Positions 23,000-35,069 of a DNA stretch of 64,000 bases are shown here, piece by piece; the first letter of the stretch is position 1; each line of letters opens with the position of its first letter. This DNA comes from Dasypus novemcinctus. Its lineage: Eukaryota; Chordata; Mammalia; Cingulata; Dasypodidae. Below the pieces are notes generated by a model. That model made no database searches. It saw only the letters and a program-made list of their open reading frames with translations, and was not told the DNA's origin. The stretch lies in contig NC_080682.1 in assembly GCF_030445035.2 (NCBI RefSeq), positions 35,880,770 to 35,944,769 of the forward strand, written 5' to 3'. Position numbers and translations under genes: made by a program.

Positions 23000-25900
23000 A
23001 TCTAATGTACTAAATAAACCCATGTATTCTGAGAATAAGAAAAAAGTGCATTAGTCTATTAAACTAATGTACTTATGAATTCAAATAAAGATTATTTTGA
23101 GATTAAAAAAAGAATTAGTAACATAAAAGCAAATTAAATACTGAGAAAAGGATATAATAAAATAAGTAAAGGAGAAATGCCTTAGTCTTAAATAGTGAAT
23201 ATCAACACATCCAAAGTTGTTTCTTTGAAAGGGCTAATAAAAATCAGAAATCTTTAGCATGACCAATAAAGAGAAAAGAAAAATTAATAAAGTTACTAAT
23301 ATAAACATTTAAAATCAGCTGCATTGTTGGTAGTAGTGCAAAACTTCACAAAAACTTAGAAATATTGGACAACAGCTACTACAGCTAATGAAGACTTAGA
23401 TTCTGGGCCTAAGGATTCTCATATGTAAGTCTCTCAAGTTGGAACCAAAGATAAATTCAATGAAAGCGTCATCATTTGGGTGAATTCGAGGGATAGATTG
23501 AAAGAGGCATATTTCCATGGTGAACTAAGAAGGAGATTTCAATAATATGTATAAGAAGAAACAGGAAAATCAATCAAGAAAGGCATGACTGAGTTAAATA
23601 GTTTCAGCAGTTGGAAAAAAGAAATAGGTCAAAGTAAGGTATTATGCATCCAGCCAATCCTCATATTCTAGGTGTAATTGTGGTACTGTATGGTATTTTA
23701 CACATGTTATCTCATAAATTTGTCACAGAATTTACTGTAGAGATTTGGAAATAAATAAGAATAAGGAAAGCAACTCAAAAGAGTTAAAATATTTGGGAAA
23801 TACAATCTAACTAATAAAAGAAGTTGTTGATATGGGAAAGCAGAGGGTATGGGAAGCGTGGCATATGGGAACCCCTTGTATTTTTTAAAGTAACATTTTA
23901 TGATCTATGTATCTTTTAAAAATAAATAAAAAATATATTAAAAAACAAATACAAAAATACAAACAAACAAAAAAAACTTTGGGAATCCAAACATAAAGTC
24001 ATATGTACAAAAAGAAAGGTACTATTGGTAATCTTTGATGATATTCAGAGACTGGGGCCAGTAAATGGGTCATCAAAGTTCTTCCTCACTTTAGAGGAAA
24101 AAGTGAATTCATTCTCACCTCCAAAAAATCCTGCCAAGCCCATAGTTACTTTCAGGAAGAAAATAACCAACATCCTTCTCTCTTCACTAAAATGTGGCTG
24201 ATGAGGGAAGCATACACTGTGCTTCATGAACTCAGTTACTCTTATGAACAGAGTTGCTGCTGCTTCTCCCAGAGAGAAGCAGAGTAGTTTATGTTTGAAC
24301 TTCAAAGTCAGAGAACCGGACACCACTTCTAACTAGCTACAGTGCTCACTTCCTATGGGGTTGGCATAGAAATTCTCAGAGCTCCTGGTAACAAGAGCTT
24401 CTGCTATAACCACACATGAAACATGTACTTTATGCTATGCCAAAACTTGAACTAGGAACTTTATATTGTTTATGTTCAAGGTCACACAGATAGATCTTCA
24501 TAAAATTTATTTCTGGCTCCAGAACTTAAACTCAGTCTCTATAATATGCAAAGAAAATGAATAAGAGGATTAGAAAAATAGCTGCTGGTCCACTTATCCT
24601 TATGGTGATCTAATTCAGATGATGAGATGATGGTTCAATTTATATTAAATATGACAGAAGATAAAATGAGTGTCTTGTGGACTTTTAGATTAAAAGAGTC
24701 ATCTGAGACATTTAATAAAATCACATTTTCTGATAAATGTGGTTTATGTAGAGTGCAAACAAAACACTAGTTTAAGTTAAGAATACTTTGAAATACTTAG
24801 GCTAGATTGTCAGCATAATCATAATCGTAGACCACACAAGTTCTTTTAGAAAATAGTAAAATAGTGTAAAACAGTCTAAATATTCCTTGTCAACAGAAAA
24901 TTAGGGACAGATAAAGTTTGACGTGAAGATTGACGAATAGGAAGAGTGTGAAAAAAGTAAGAAGACAAATGAATAGAGTCACTCTCAGCCTAACTTAGAC
25001 TTCAACATTTCCTTCTTGTCCAACTAAAACATTTAAGCTTCCTACACCCTGTTGATATCTAACTGCCTTGGGGTTTAAATAATGTGACTGTGTAGTATGA
25101 ATGTATATAAGCAAGTTAAGGTATTCATTTATTGATATTTAGTATGGTGGACATTAAATACTTTAAATTAAAATAAAACATATATTAATGGGCAGGATTT
25201 TAAAAATCACACAGTTACCACCCAAAATATTTCTCAATTGTTCTGTCTAACATTCCCTTGCTAAGCAAACAAATTTACCATATTATTCTATATTTAATTT
25301 GTCAGATGATTTTGCAGTCAACAGTAATTCTGCTAAGGGCTGGAAAGTGAAATTTAGAAAGAACATCTAGCAAATTGATCATTAATAATAGATTAGTTGA
25401 TCATGGGTGTAGGCATCACATATATTTTCATCATATATTCTGCCAATAAAGTTTGTGACCTTTAAAAGAAATGATAATAAAAGTTTCTTGGATTTTAGCT
25501 TAGTATTCTCTAGGATGGGATGGTGTTTCCCTAGATCCCTTCTCAGGCAATCTAGGACTGCTAGTACCATACACCAGACAACTCACTAAATGCACACACA
25601 CATTCACAGGGCCAACCACAGACAACTTCCTTTACTAAGAAATATGTAACTACTTCCAGGAAGCATACTGTATTAAACCATATCAAATAGAAACAAGAAT
25701 AACTAATGAGAATGAATTAACTTCAGAATATACAAAGTATTTTTTGTTTTTTGTTTTGTTTTATCTTTAATATTCCAGAGGTTTCCATATGATCAAGAAA
25801 AAGAAAGGTTATTTCAGATGTGGGAATTTCCCCAAGTAGCAAAATATCAATTGAGGAGTTCCTGACACCAAAGGCATAGATTACTTTTACTGTTTTTTCC

Positions 25901-26022
25901 TGAGCCCCTTGCTGACTTCCAGGCAGAAGTAAAACAGAAAATTGCTATGTGGAAATACTGAAGTCATTTTGTCACTAAGAGATAAGTGCCTGGACTAAGA
26001 GAAATGTCTAATGATATAGAAG

Positions 26023-26624
26023 TGTATCATTAGGCCAAAGTGGTGCTAATGCAAAATACCAGAAATCTGTTAGCTTCTATAAAGGGTATTTATTGAGGTA
26101 GAAACTTACAGTTACCAGGCTATAAAGCATAACTTACTTTCCTCACCAAAGTCTGTTGCCACATGTTGGAACAAGATGGCTGCCAATGTCTGCTCTTCCC
26201 AAGGTTTTGTTCTCTCTGGGCTCAGTTGCTCTGCTCTCTCCACAAATTCAGCTGAAGACTATTAGGTGAATGGCTTGTCTCTCTTCCCAGGCCCTCTGCT
26301 GTGTCTAAAGGAGCCTTATTTTTTTCCTCATGTATCTGCTTATCTGTGTTCTTCTCCTGCATGTTCATTTCCCCGTCTCCAGGATCAAAATTCTCACCTC
26401 CCTTCTCTGATAGGTGATTTCTCTATGAGTTCCCACCTACCAAGGGGATGGACACTCAACATACTACTGACATGGCCCAATAAAAGCCTTAATCATTATT
26501 TAATCAAGTAAAAGTGAAATCTCGGAATCCAATATAATCTAATATGCCCAGAGGGGGGAAAAAAAAACAGTGTACAAACATAATCCAAATCCAGTTTTGG
26601 AATTCATAAACACAAACTGCTACA
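26023..26624 (-). mobile_element. Solo LTR of the 'TGTAGCAG' family
   Basis: On the minus strand it starts TGTAGCAGTTTGTGTTTATG and ends CTAATGATACA. Flanks AGAAG (26018-26022) and AGGAG (26625-26629) form an imperfect 5-bp duplication. It is absent from units 1 and 3, so it inserted after the duplication. Confidence 0.82.
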
Positions 26625-27023
26625 AGGAGCAAAGGCAAAAGGTTAAGAATAGGTAATTTAATTTATGAGATGTGTGCATAAAGGGTAATTGGAATAACAG
26701 TGCTTCCTTGATACAAAAAACATAACTAAAAAGACACTCTAGGTGCTGATAATTTGCTAAGGTTTAATTATATAAATGACAGTCACTTATGTAAATAATA
26801 GAATATTTAGTATTTCAAACATCACACACTTAATTATTAATATATATTTGTAAATAGCATAAGGAATAATCTGTATGAAATTAATGTATACCATCTAAGA
26901 AAAAGAAGACAATATCTTTTAACACAATTCAGTAAATATTTATTTAGATTTGTGTGTGTGTGCACCAGGCACATTGTTAAGAAAAACAGAGACATAAAAA
27001 AAGACATAGCACATAACATATAT

Positions 27024-27289
27024 TGTGAGAAACTGGCTTACCTGTTCCCTATTTGTTGCTTCCTGTTAGTTATTGTAGATGCTGCTGCAATTCTGATAGC
27101 AAACAGCTGATTGTTAGTTTCTAAATAAATATGATGTGGACTCTAGGGTTGAGGCTCTCAGTTGGGGAAGCTGTGAGTCCCCTGGTCCCAACTTTATTTC
27201 CTCTCTTGTGTCTTTCTTTCTGTCCTTTTATTTGTTCAGTTCTGCATCACCAACCCTTCAAGGCAACAGATTGCTGACTTAGTGCAGCA
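27024..27289 (+). mobile_element. Short solo LTR, class II (ERVK-like), with 6-bp duplication
   Basis: The 266-bp segment begins TGTGAGAAACTGGCTTACC and ends AGTGCAGCA, with an AATAAA signal in CTAAATAAATATGATG. It is flanked by ATATAT at 27018-27023 and 27290-27295. Units 1 and 3 lack it at the matching place (about 10480 and 52195). The six-base duplication and TG...CA ends suggest a class II LTR. The AT-rich duplication is weak evidence alone, but the empty paralogous sites support it. Confidence 0.75.
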
Positions 27290-27960
27290 ATATATTTCAG
27301 TCAAATTAGGACAACACATTTCATGAGGAAGAAACACTAGAGTATTATTTGAAATAAATAAAATTATGTATAATCAGCAATATAAGAACAGGAGAGGAAA
27401 AGGAAATAACTGTGACCTGTTGATGTTTCTGTGACATCTTCCTTAATGACATAATAGAGGAAGGTATAAGAATTGTATGTAAGACATGAACTATCAAATT
27501 TAATGGAAGAGGTTTCCTAAAGAGAAGCAATAGCAGAGATGTGAGATATTGTGAGTAAAATGGAGAGACATTCAATATAGCTGTTAAATCATTCTAGCAG
27601 AGGGAAAGAAATGAAGAAAATGGGTTAATAGGAACAGACTTATGATTTCTTTCTATTATGCTATATACTATGTTAAAATTTCATGAGTTTTAGCTCACAT
27701 AATCTTATAACATTTTTATTAAACATAATATTATCCCATTTGCATAGATATTTCAAAAATTGAGGTTAATCCAAATTGGGTTTTCTTTTGTAACATAGCC
27801 TGGCCCCAATATAAATTAGAATCAGGGGGAACACTGTCCTGCAAATGGATCTTTAAATTATAATACTAGCCTACAGTTAGATTTATTTTGTAAAAAGGAA
27901 GAGGAATGGGATGAATTCCCATGTATTCAATCTTCTACATTTCTGTATCAGAATAAGTAT

Positions 27961-29690
27961 ATACAGAAAAGGTACAAAATTATGGTTCAAAGGGAGGGAA
28001 CTCAGGTGAATCATACAAAGTCTGTGTTGCCAGATTTAAAACTAGATGATGATCTACTCCTATCCCACCTGATGCCTCCTTCAGCAATCCCACTATACAT
28101 GGGGGAAGCTGGAATGAGCCATACAGGGATATTCTCTAACATTCCAGAGGCCACTGATTTGGCCATATACCCTTCTTTACAACAGTTGAGAAGGAATGTC
28201 TCCTCCTCCCACACATTACTGGGTATTCAATAAGTCTGTGGAATGCTCAATCCCAAGTAGGGCAACTCCCATTAGGATAAGTCCCTTCAGGACTGGATGA
28301 TCAAGGCAACTGTACAGGGTTTTTATATGTACATTCTCCCTTTTCCATCTTCAATCTATAGACTTGGAAAAATAATATATCCTCTTCTCAAGATGATCTT
28401 AAAAAGATGGAGAATTTCTTTACTTCTATTTTTGCTACTCATAACCCCACCTAGGCTGGCATTCAGGCCCTCATGAATACACTTCCTACGCCTAGCGAAA
28501 ACAGGATAGTTTTTGAAGAAGCTCACCAGGAGGCTGATAGACTGCATGAGTTGCAACCTAACAACACAGTTCAAATATCAGCAGCACTGACCACCCCAGA
28601 GGCCAAACCCAGATAGGACCCAAATGACCCCAGGGAGCAGGACAAACTAAAGCATTATAAAGAGTGTATCATAACAGGGTTGAAAAAGAAAGTCCTGAAG
28701 TCAAAGAGTTTTAAAGATACAGGAGGTACAGAGAGGAAAAAAATAAATTGCTTCTACTTTTCTTGAAAAAGTGTTTGAGTTCATACAGACAATACACTAA
28801 TTTGGACCCAGAACTCCTGGATAATATGGGGTTAGTCAATATGACTTTCATCAGTCAAAGTGTCCCAAGTCTATGGAAGAAGCTACAAAGGCAGAGGGGA
28901 TATTAAGGTTGCTTTTCTCTCAGATTACCTTTAGGGTTTTCAATAACCAAATCAGGCCCAGAAAAAAAGTAAAAATCATCAAGATATGAGGCACCAAGCC
29001 ACTCTGCTGGCCACTGCTTTGAGCTACAACCTGCAGGGACAAAGAAGATATCAATAGATGAAAACAGATGATTAGGAGTAAAACCCTTGGGGCCTCCAAT
29101 GTCTCACCCAAACAATAACCCATGGAGAGTGATAAAACACAACTATTGCAAAGAAGAGAGTCATTGGAGGCAGAATGTCCTAATCTCCAGAAAGAAAGGA
29201 AGTCTAAGGTCATCTACAAGTTCATTTATCAAATACCCCAGCTTGCTGAAAGTGACCAGGATTGCCAAGGCCCAGTTAAACTCTCAATCCAACTAGGTTC
29301 ATTAAAATTTCCTTAAGGCGTTCTGTGTAACTGTGATGGTGAGACAGAGGTTCATAGACTTTTGGTAGATATTGGAGCACCTATTCTATTCTAAATGAGA
29401 GGCAGGGATTTTTGTCCTAGATCTACATTTATCACTGGTCTATCAGCAGAAATAGCCCTTGAACCCATTCCACAACCCCTCAAGTGCCTACTGGAAAGAA
29501 ATAATCTAAGAAGGAAATAGTCTAAGAAACAGGGTTTAATTTATGCTGAAATGGGACAGGATTTACTAATTCTCACCAGAGAAAATAAACATCAAGGTTC
29601 CTCTCACAGAGGCCTGCACTGTTCAAGCTGTTTTGCTGCAAAATGACAGAGAAATACAAACCAGAATTTCTGGTAAGTTCACAGAAAGTT
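27961..29690 (+). pseudogene. Class I ERV gag-protease remnant, plus strand
   Basis: Gammaretrovirus-like gag reads from low to high coordinates. A proline-rich segment ends with IYPSLQQLR (about 28170). The capsid follows, with PFSIFNL and TWKNNISSSQDDL near 28340-28400, then LMNTLPTPSENRIVFEEA near 28470-28520, and NMTFISQSVPSLWKKL at about 28835-28885. Protease begins near 29355 with LLVDIGAP, the D-T-G active site having become D-I-G. Premature stops occur (for example after FATHNPT and after PEAKPR). No LTR, RT or env of the same orientation follows; the sequence runs into an OR fragment on the opposite strand at about 29712. Confidence 0.82.
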
Positions 29691-29711
29691 AAAATGAGGA
29701 TCAAGAGCAGG

Positions 29712-29962
29712 AAAGCAATAGATTGCCAAAAATCCGGTTCCCAAAGACTGTGTAGTGCAGGAACTTGACAATGGCAATACAGTGGTCAAAAGCTATGGAC
29801 ACCCTGTTGAATATTTTCACACTCACCAGCAAGTGAACAGTGAAGAACTGAGTCATATGATGTTTATAATAGGAAATGTTTCTGATTAGCTGTGGAACAA
29901 CAGTGGAGGTATAGAAGAAGTCTATAGTGGAACAGTGATATGGAAAGCAACCTGTATTTGGC
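29712..29962 (-). pseudogene. Olfactory receptor fragment (unit 2), TM2 to TM4 region only
   Basis: About 250 bp align with 53640-53910 of the intact OR. Plus-strand words in common include TGTAGTGCA, CTTGACAATGGCAATAC and CAGTGAAGA, and the DRY region around GCAATACAGTGGTC is recognisable. Both ends are lost: ERV gag-pro (plus) lies on one side and ERV env (minus) on the other. It is clearly non-functional. Its strand matches the other two OR copies. Confidence 0.85.
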
Positions 29963-30039
29963 CAGGAATATAAATTAAGTGAGGTAGTTCAATGTGAAGC
30001 TTTAGATTTATTCTAAATATTGAGAAAGGAACTACTAAG

Positions 30040-30935
30040 AGGACAAATCAACATAGTCCTGATATGTGCAACCCATTGAAATGCCCAGGCATACGGAGAG
30101 TGTGGGTCATGGTCTCAGACCCTTCCACAAATGAAAGTAAAACCCAAAGGAATGCACAGAAAATCATAAGGATTTGATCATTTGTTTGGGGGTTGCTTGA
30201 GTTGGCCATCTCTGACATGTTGATTATGGAATTGTCACCATATCCAACATCTAAAAGGGGCCAAAATGTCATTTTTAAATGAAGCATCGTACATAGTGGG
30301 AGCTGTCCCATCAGGTCTCCTGGATTAGTGATGTGAAGGCAAGTGTTATGATAGTGAGAGTAAACTCTGGGCCAATCATGTGTTAATACATCAGGAATTT
30401 GACCACCTGGGTATAGGCCTGATCTGTTTACAATATTTGTGAGGTTAAAATACGAAATAGGTGACAAAGGTTATAATAGTGTGACTGTATAAATATGGGT
30501 GATTTTGCTAGCTTGATTGTAAGACACCATAGCATTTGGAATCCCTAAATAATAGGTCGCTGGCAGGCCAACAGGATTTCCTGAATCATGAACAGGTCAG
30601 GGTTTATGACAGCAGATGCAGCAGTCAGGTAGATTCCCTCTTTTTGCAATGGCCTGGAAAACCTAATGTAACATTGTCTTTCATACCATGGCAAGGAAGA
30701 ATAAAGAGGCAAACAAGAACAGTTTAAACATCTTTGGCGGTAGCATTTTCTAAGCAAGATGGAAAGGTATATGGAAACAAGAGAAATGCAATACTATTTG
30801 TAAGGAATAATATGATAAGGAATATGACAGACATTGGGGTTAATGAGGTCTTGTTCTATCACCTTGGTAGAATGTGTCCACTTCATAAAATCAACTATTT
30901 TCACATTTTAGTAAATTTTAGTTGTAGGTGTCTGG
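30040..30935 (-). pseudogene. Class I ERV env remnant
   Basis: This lies directly downstream of an integrase C-terminus on the same strand, where gammaretroviral env is expected. One open piece of 139 codons (30048-30467) includes LTNIVNRSGLYPGGQIPDV and an N-glycosylation-like NMSEMANSS. I identify it as env from position and general character, not from a fusion peptide or heptad motif, neither of which I can see. It carries multiple stops and frame changes, and no intact env frame remains. Confidence 0.55.
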
Positions 30936-31165
30936 TTTGATCACAGTTCCATCATTGGAAGGGGAAGTCTTTTTAAGTTGTGAGATGTGAACCCAAGGTA
31001 CAATCCCTTCTAGGTTGACTGCTGTGTCAAAAGTTAAGAAGACCTGGTAAGGTCCCTTCCAGCATGGCTGAAGAGCTCTATTGCATTGATATCACTTACA
31101 GGCAACCTAATCACCACAAGTTAAGGTGTGAAGAATCTGAGGGAGATTCCAGTCTGGAAATGCAT
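30936..31165 (-). pseudogene. ERV integrase C-terminal domain remnant
   Basis: The minus strand reads LQPCWKGPYQVFLTFDTAV, then GIVPWVHISQLKK, matching the SH3-like C-terminal domain of gammaretroviral integrase (the WKGPY-VLL-TPTA-K--G---WIH---K pattern). It continues the integrase at 33765-34610, from which it is separated by two LINE 3'-end insertions. Confidence 0.85.
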
Positions 31166-31170
31166 TCTTT

Positions 31171-31216
<46 letters not shown>

Positions 31217-32081
31217 ATTTTTTAATTTTTAAAGAAGATTTAGAATACATAAATGTTACATAAAAAATATAAGGGATTTTAGTATGCCCCACCCTTCCTC
31301 TTCCCACACTTTCCCACATTAACAACATCCTTCATTAGTGTGTTAAATTTGTTACACTTGATGAACCCATATTGAAGCATTGCTACTTATAATTATAAGA
31401 TTTCTTTCATTGCAGGAATAATAATAAGTCTATAATAGAATGAGAGTAAGTCTACTTTAGTCCACTGATCATTCCCCATTCTTGGGGATTTAAGGATGTT
31501 GGTGCCCACCCTGCTTCTAATAGAAAGGAAGCTTAGATCCCATGGAGCAGATGTATGGAACTATCTTGCTTGCAGTTGCAGACACTCTCTGTTTCTTGGG
31601 ATGTGTGTTGTTCATAACTATCTCCTTGTTAGTTGCCCTGGGTGAGTCCAGTGAACTGGAGAGTAGATGTTGCAACTCTGCTGAAATTCACTGCTCAACT
31701 GGCTTATGGACAGACCAAAGATTTAAGTCCCTGGGACATACACTTATCAAGTATAGTGCTAATTATGGGTTCAAATAAAAGGTCAGAAGAGCCATGTGTA
31801 GAGAATTTATATATATATATATATGAGTCTAACTCTCTCTATATATAACATATATATATATATATGAGTCTAACTCATATATATATATGAGTCTAACTCT
31901 GTTACACTAGGGAATTATATATATATATATATATGAGTCTAACTCATATATATATATATGAGTCTAACTCTCTATATATATAACATATATATATATGAGT
32001 CTAACTCATATATATATATGAGTCTAACTCTATATATAACATATATATATATATATGAGTCTAACTCTGTTACACTAGGGA

Positions 32082-32115
<34 letters not shown>

Positions 32116-32261
32116 TATATATGAGTCTAACTCATATATATATATATGAGTCTAACTCTCTCTCTATATAACATATATATATGAGTCTAACTCTATATAT
32201 ATAACATATATATATATGAGTCTAACTCTGTTACACTAGGGAGCATAAATTTAAAGTAAGG
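31166..32261 (-). mobile_element. LINE 3' end inserted in ERV integrase, with expanded minisatellite
   Basis: It starts with (A)n(TA)n at 31171-31214, then AAGAAGATTTAGAATACATA and the TTTTAGTATGCCCCACCC block. It shares blocks with 32506-33750 and 15401-17230. Its distal end is expanded into an AT-rich minisatellite, annotated separately. ERV integrase sequence resumes at about 32262. Confidence 0.78.
31809..32245. repeat. AT-rich minisatellite with higher-order structure
   Basis: About twelve copies of GAGTCTAACTC are separated by TATATA runs of 10-30 bp. Three higher-order blocks each end in GTTACACTAGGGA (near 31900-31912, 32067-32080 and 32228-32241). The related LINE copy at 33295-33330 holds a single ATGAGTCTAACTGTTACATT, showing the seed. 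Confidence 0.92.
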
Positions 32262-32505
32262 CCCATTGACAGGGTTCTGAATTTTTTACTATTAAACATT
32301 TGCATAAGTCATTAGAGATTTACCATGTTGGGTTATCTCCTCCTGGGGAAGTAGAGAATGTGAACAAAACTGACACCATTCCAGTAGTAATTTCATAATA
32401 AGAAAGTTTATGTTACTAAAAAAAAAGTGCTTTGAATTGCCATAAGGACAAATGGAAGAACTTTGAGCTAAAGAATACATCTTCCTCAATTATTTAGATG
32501 GATTA
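32262..32505 (-). pseudogene. ERV integrase middle fragment
   Basis: This short pol stretch on the minus strand reads SLAQSSSICPYGNSKHFF, consistent with the segment just after the integrase core (W-Q-LPLAL-RIR-like). It lies between two LINE insertions and in the right order between the core and the C-terminal domain. Confidence 0.6.
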
Positions 32506-33750
32506 TTTTTTAAAATCCTTCTTCTTAAATTTTTAAATAAACTTTAGATTACATAAGTGTTACATTGAGAATATAGGGGATTCCCATATCCCCACTCTCT
32601 CACCCTCCCATACATTTCCCAATTAGCAACATCTTTCATTAGTGTGGCATATTTGTTATTATTAATGAACACATATTGAAGCACTGCTGCTAAGTATGGT
32701 CTATATTTTACATTATAGTTTTAACTTCTTGCATGGCACAATTTTATAGGTTTTGAAAAAATGTATAATGGCCTGTAACCATCATTGCAATGTCATGCAG
32801 AACAATTCCAAAGTCCCCAAAATGCCCACATTACACCTATTCTTCCTTCTCCCTTCTCTCAGAACCTATGATGGCCAATGCCTTTATATCAATGATACAA
32901 GTTCTTCAGTTTCTCAAATAATCTACTCTAGTCCACAGTTGCAGTCTCTCCTTATATTTGTTCATTCCTCAATCTTGAGGTTTTTGGGATGGTGATGCCT
33001 GCTCTGTTTCTGACTGAGAGCGGACTTAGATCTTATGAGGCAGATGGATAGAACTGTTGCAGTTTTAGATACTTTCTTATTTTGGGGTGGGCATTGTTCA
33101 TCCTCATTCTTCTGCTAGTAGTCCTGGGTGAATCCAATGAACTGGAGAGTAGGTGCTGCAACTCTTCTGAGATTCAGGACTCAACTGGCATATGAACAGA
33201 CTAAAAATGTAAGCCTCTGGGACATATATTTAATGGATATAGTACTAATTATAGGGTTAAAATAAAAGGAGCAAAAGAGCAACATACAGGGAAATTATAA
33301 ATGAGTCTAACTGTTACATTGGGGAACATATATTCTATAGTCCACTAACAGAGTGCTGAATTCCTGAGATCGTCTGTACTACCTATAGTGTCTAGATGTC
33401 TCTAGACCCCTCAGGAGCCTTGTTATTTGAAGAAATGTTTATGTAGCAATCAATGACATTCTGCTGAAATGTGCATAAGCATAACCTCTGGAATAACACC
33501 CTTTCTCACCTTGAAATTTCTTAGCCATAAAAACTTATTTGTATTTGATGTTTCTACCTTTTGGTCAAGGTCTTTTCCCAGATGCATTGCTAGTTGGTGC
33601 TCGGTAATAATCCCTCAGTGACAGGGACACTCATACATGAAAGTCATGCCCAGGGTGGGGTAGTATATTTATATGCTGAATTTGGCTTAGAGAGAGGTCA
33701 CATCCAAGTAACAAGGGGGGTTTCAGGAGGTAGCTCTTAGACAATATATA
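32506..33750 (-). mobile_element. LINE 3' end (long copy) inserted in ERV integrase
   Basis: It begins with ACTTTAGATTACATAAGTGT, followed by TAGGGGATTCCCATATCCCC. It extends to about 33745 with blocks matching 16320-16720, such as TGGCTTAGAGAGAGGTCACA and AGGAGGTAGCTCTTAG. It is the least rearranged copy of this family apart from 15401-17230. Confidence 0.75.
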
Positions 33751-33764
33751 TAATAAAAAGCTAA

Positions 33765-34610
33765 GTTTTGATTTCAAAAGGAAAAGTTCAGAAAGTCATC
33801 TTAAGTTTCAATATGCCATTTGTTCTCTTCCCCATTCCAAAGGATTGACAGTGATAAGGACAATGATAATGCCAACATGTTTGTAATAACTTAGGGCTTT
33901 AATGACCTGCCCAATAAAAGGAGTGCATTGGTCACTAGAAATAATTTCCAAGAGGAGAAAACATTTTCTAAAAGGTTTTAGCAACTCATATGGCATCTAC
34001 CTCATGAGAAGAAAAGGTCTCTGTCATGTAAACTGACAGTGCCTAGGACATAGTTATAGTTCACGTTGGGAGGCATTTAAATGTAGTCTAGCTGTCAATG
34101 TTCAAAGGGGCCAGATGGTGGCGGTGTATAACCTCTAGCACTTGGGATGATTTCTTACAGATCAGGCATTTATTGCTATTGAAGTCAGCAAATTTATGAG
34201 AATTTTTCCTACCAATATTTTTTGGTATTTGTGCCCTCTTGTTGGTTATCACCACGGTGAGAGAAGACATGCAAAGGTTAAGGACTGGTTCTTTCAAATT
34301 TTGGGAAATACCAAGTAACTGCCCTTGTTTTCCTAAGAGGTCTGTTGGGATTAAAAACACATCTTGCATCCAGCCATGTTTGTTTTATAGACATAGGGAC
34401 TTTATTTTACTTTACCCTCAGGTTGTCTGAACATATTTGGTCAAAAAGTAGGCCTTGGCATGTCTGAGAGGAAATTGAGTGAGTACATCTGAAATGAAGG
34501 TGGTTTGGTTGCAGCTGTCTTTGCATGCAAATCTGCTGGAGCATTTTCATGATATTCTGTTTTGTTTCGTTTTGTTTTGTTTTAATATGAGTTTCAATTA
34601 AAATGTTTAT
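33765..34610 (-). pseudogene. ERV integrase zinc-binding and catalytic core remnant
   Basis: Integrase inserts proviral DNA into chromosomes. Minus-strand translation shows the second half of an HHCC zinc-binding domain (CLICKKSSQ near 34170), then core residues ISSDQCTPFIGQVIKAL (33860-33950), where the SD-G-F pattern is the second catalytic aspartate context. QSFGMGKRTNGILKLK (about 33775-33830) corresponds to QSSG-VER-N--LK. Frame breaks and substitutions destroy the catalytic set. Confidence 0.82.
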
Positions 34611-34614
34611 ATAG

Positions 34615-35055
34615 TAAGTTTTATTTTATTTTTTCATTTTTAAGAAAGCTTTAGATTATATAAATTTTATATAAAAAATATAGGGGATTCCCATATACCC
34701 CACCCTACTCCCTCCTACACTTTCCCACATTGACCACATCTTTCGTTAGTGTGGTACATTTGTTACAACTGATGAACACATACTGAACTATTGCTACTGG
34801 TCTATAGTTTATATTTTACACAAGACTGAGGAAGGAACAAACATAAGTGGAGAATGCAACTATTGACAAAATGTAAGCTTATGGTAATTCTAGCAATGGA
34901 AGAATTTGTATCATTGATATAAAGGCAGAAGCCACGAGATGTTCTGAGCAGAGGGAGAAGAATAGGTATAACATGGGGTCCTTTTTGGGACACTGGAATA
35001 GTCCTGTATGACATTGCAATGGCAGATACAGATCATAATATTTTTGTCAAAACCT
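34615..35055 (-). mobile_element. LINE 3' end with 5' inversion (twin-priming type)
   Basis: 34615-34818 is the 3' end in minus orientation (GATTCCCATATACCCCACCC, then GTTACAACTGATGAACACAT). From 34819 to 35055 the family sequence continues but is inverted. For example the reverse complement of 34825-34860 gives TCTCCACTTATGTTTGTTCC, and that of 35040-35060 gives AGGTTTTGACAAAAATAT. The two parts are adjacent in the family consensus, as expected for twin priming. Confidence 0.82.
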
Positions 35056-35069
35056 ATAAAATTAAGAGT

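Larger units (their letters stand above)
23000..27960. repeat. OR duplication unit 2 (3' flank)
   Basis: Blocks align by eye with unit 3. 23040-23500 matches 47200-47560 (an old plus-strand L1 stretch present in both). 24240-24900 matches 50220-50990 (for example AATAGCTGCTGGTCCACTTA against AATGGCTGCTAGTCTAATTT). 25776-25870 matches 51577-51665, and 27640-27830 matches 52560-52760. 23880-23960 is a LINE 3' tail. Unit-specific insertions are an LTR at 26023 and a short LTR at 27024. No gene is seen. Confidence 0.78.

Noticed and set aside
30048-30467. 139-codon frame as a host gene
   Set aside because: It directly follows an integrase C-terminus on the same strand and is flanked by broken frames, so an ERV env remnant is more likely.
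31809-32245. CRISPR-like array of GAGTCTAACTC repeats
   Set aside because: Eukaryotic context, spacers are TATATA tracts and not unique sequence, and the array derives from a LINE motif.
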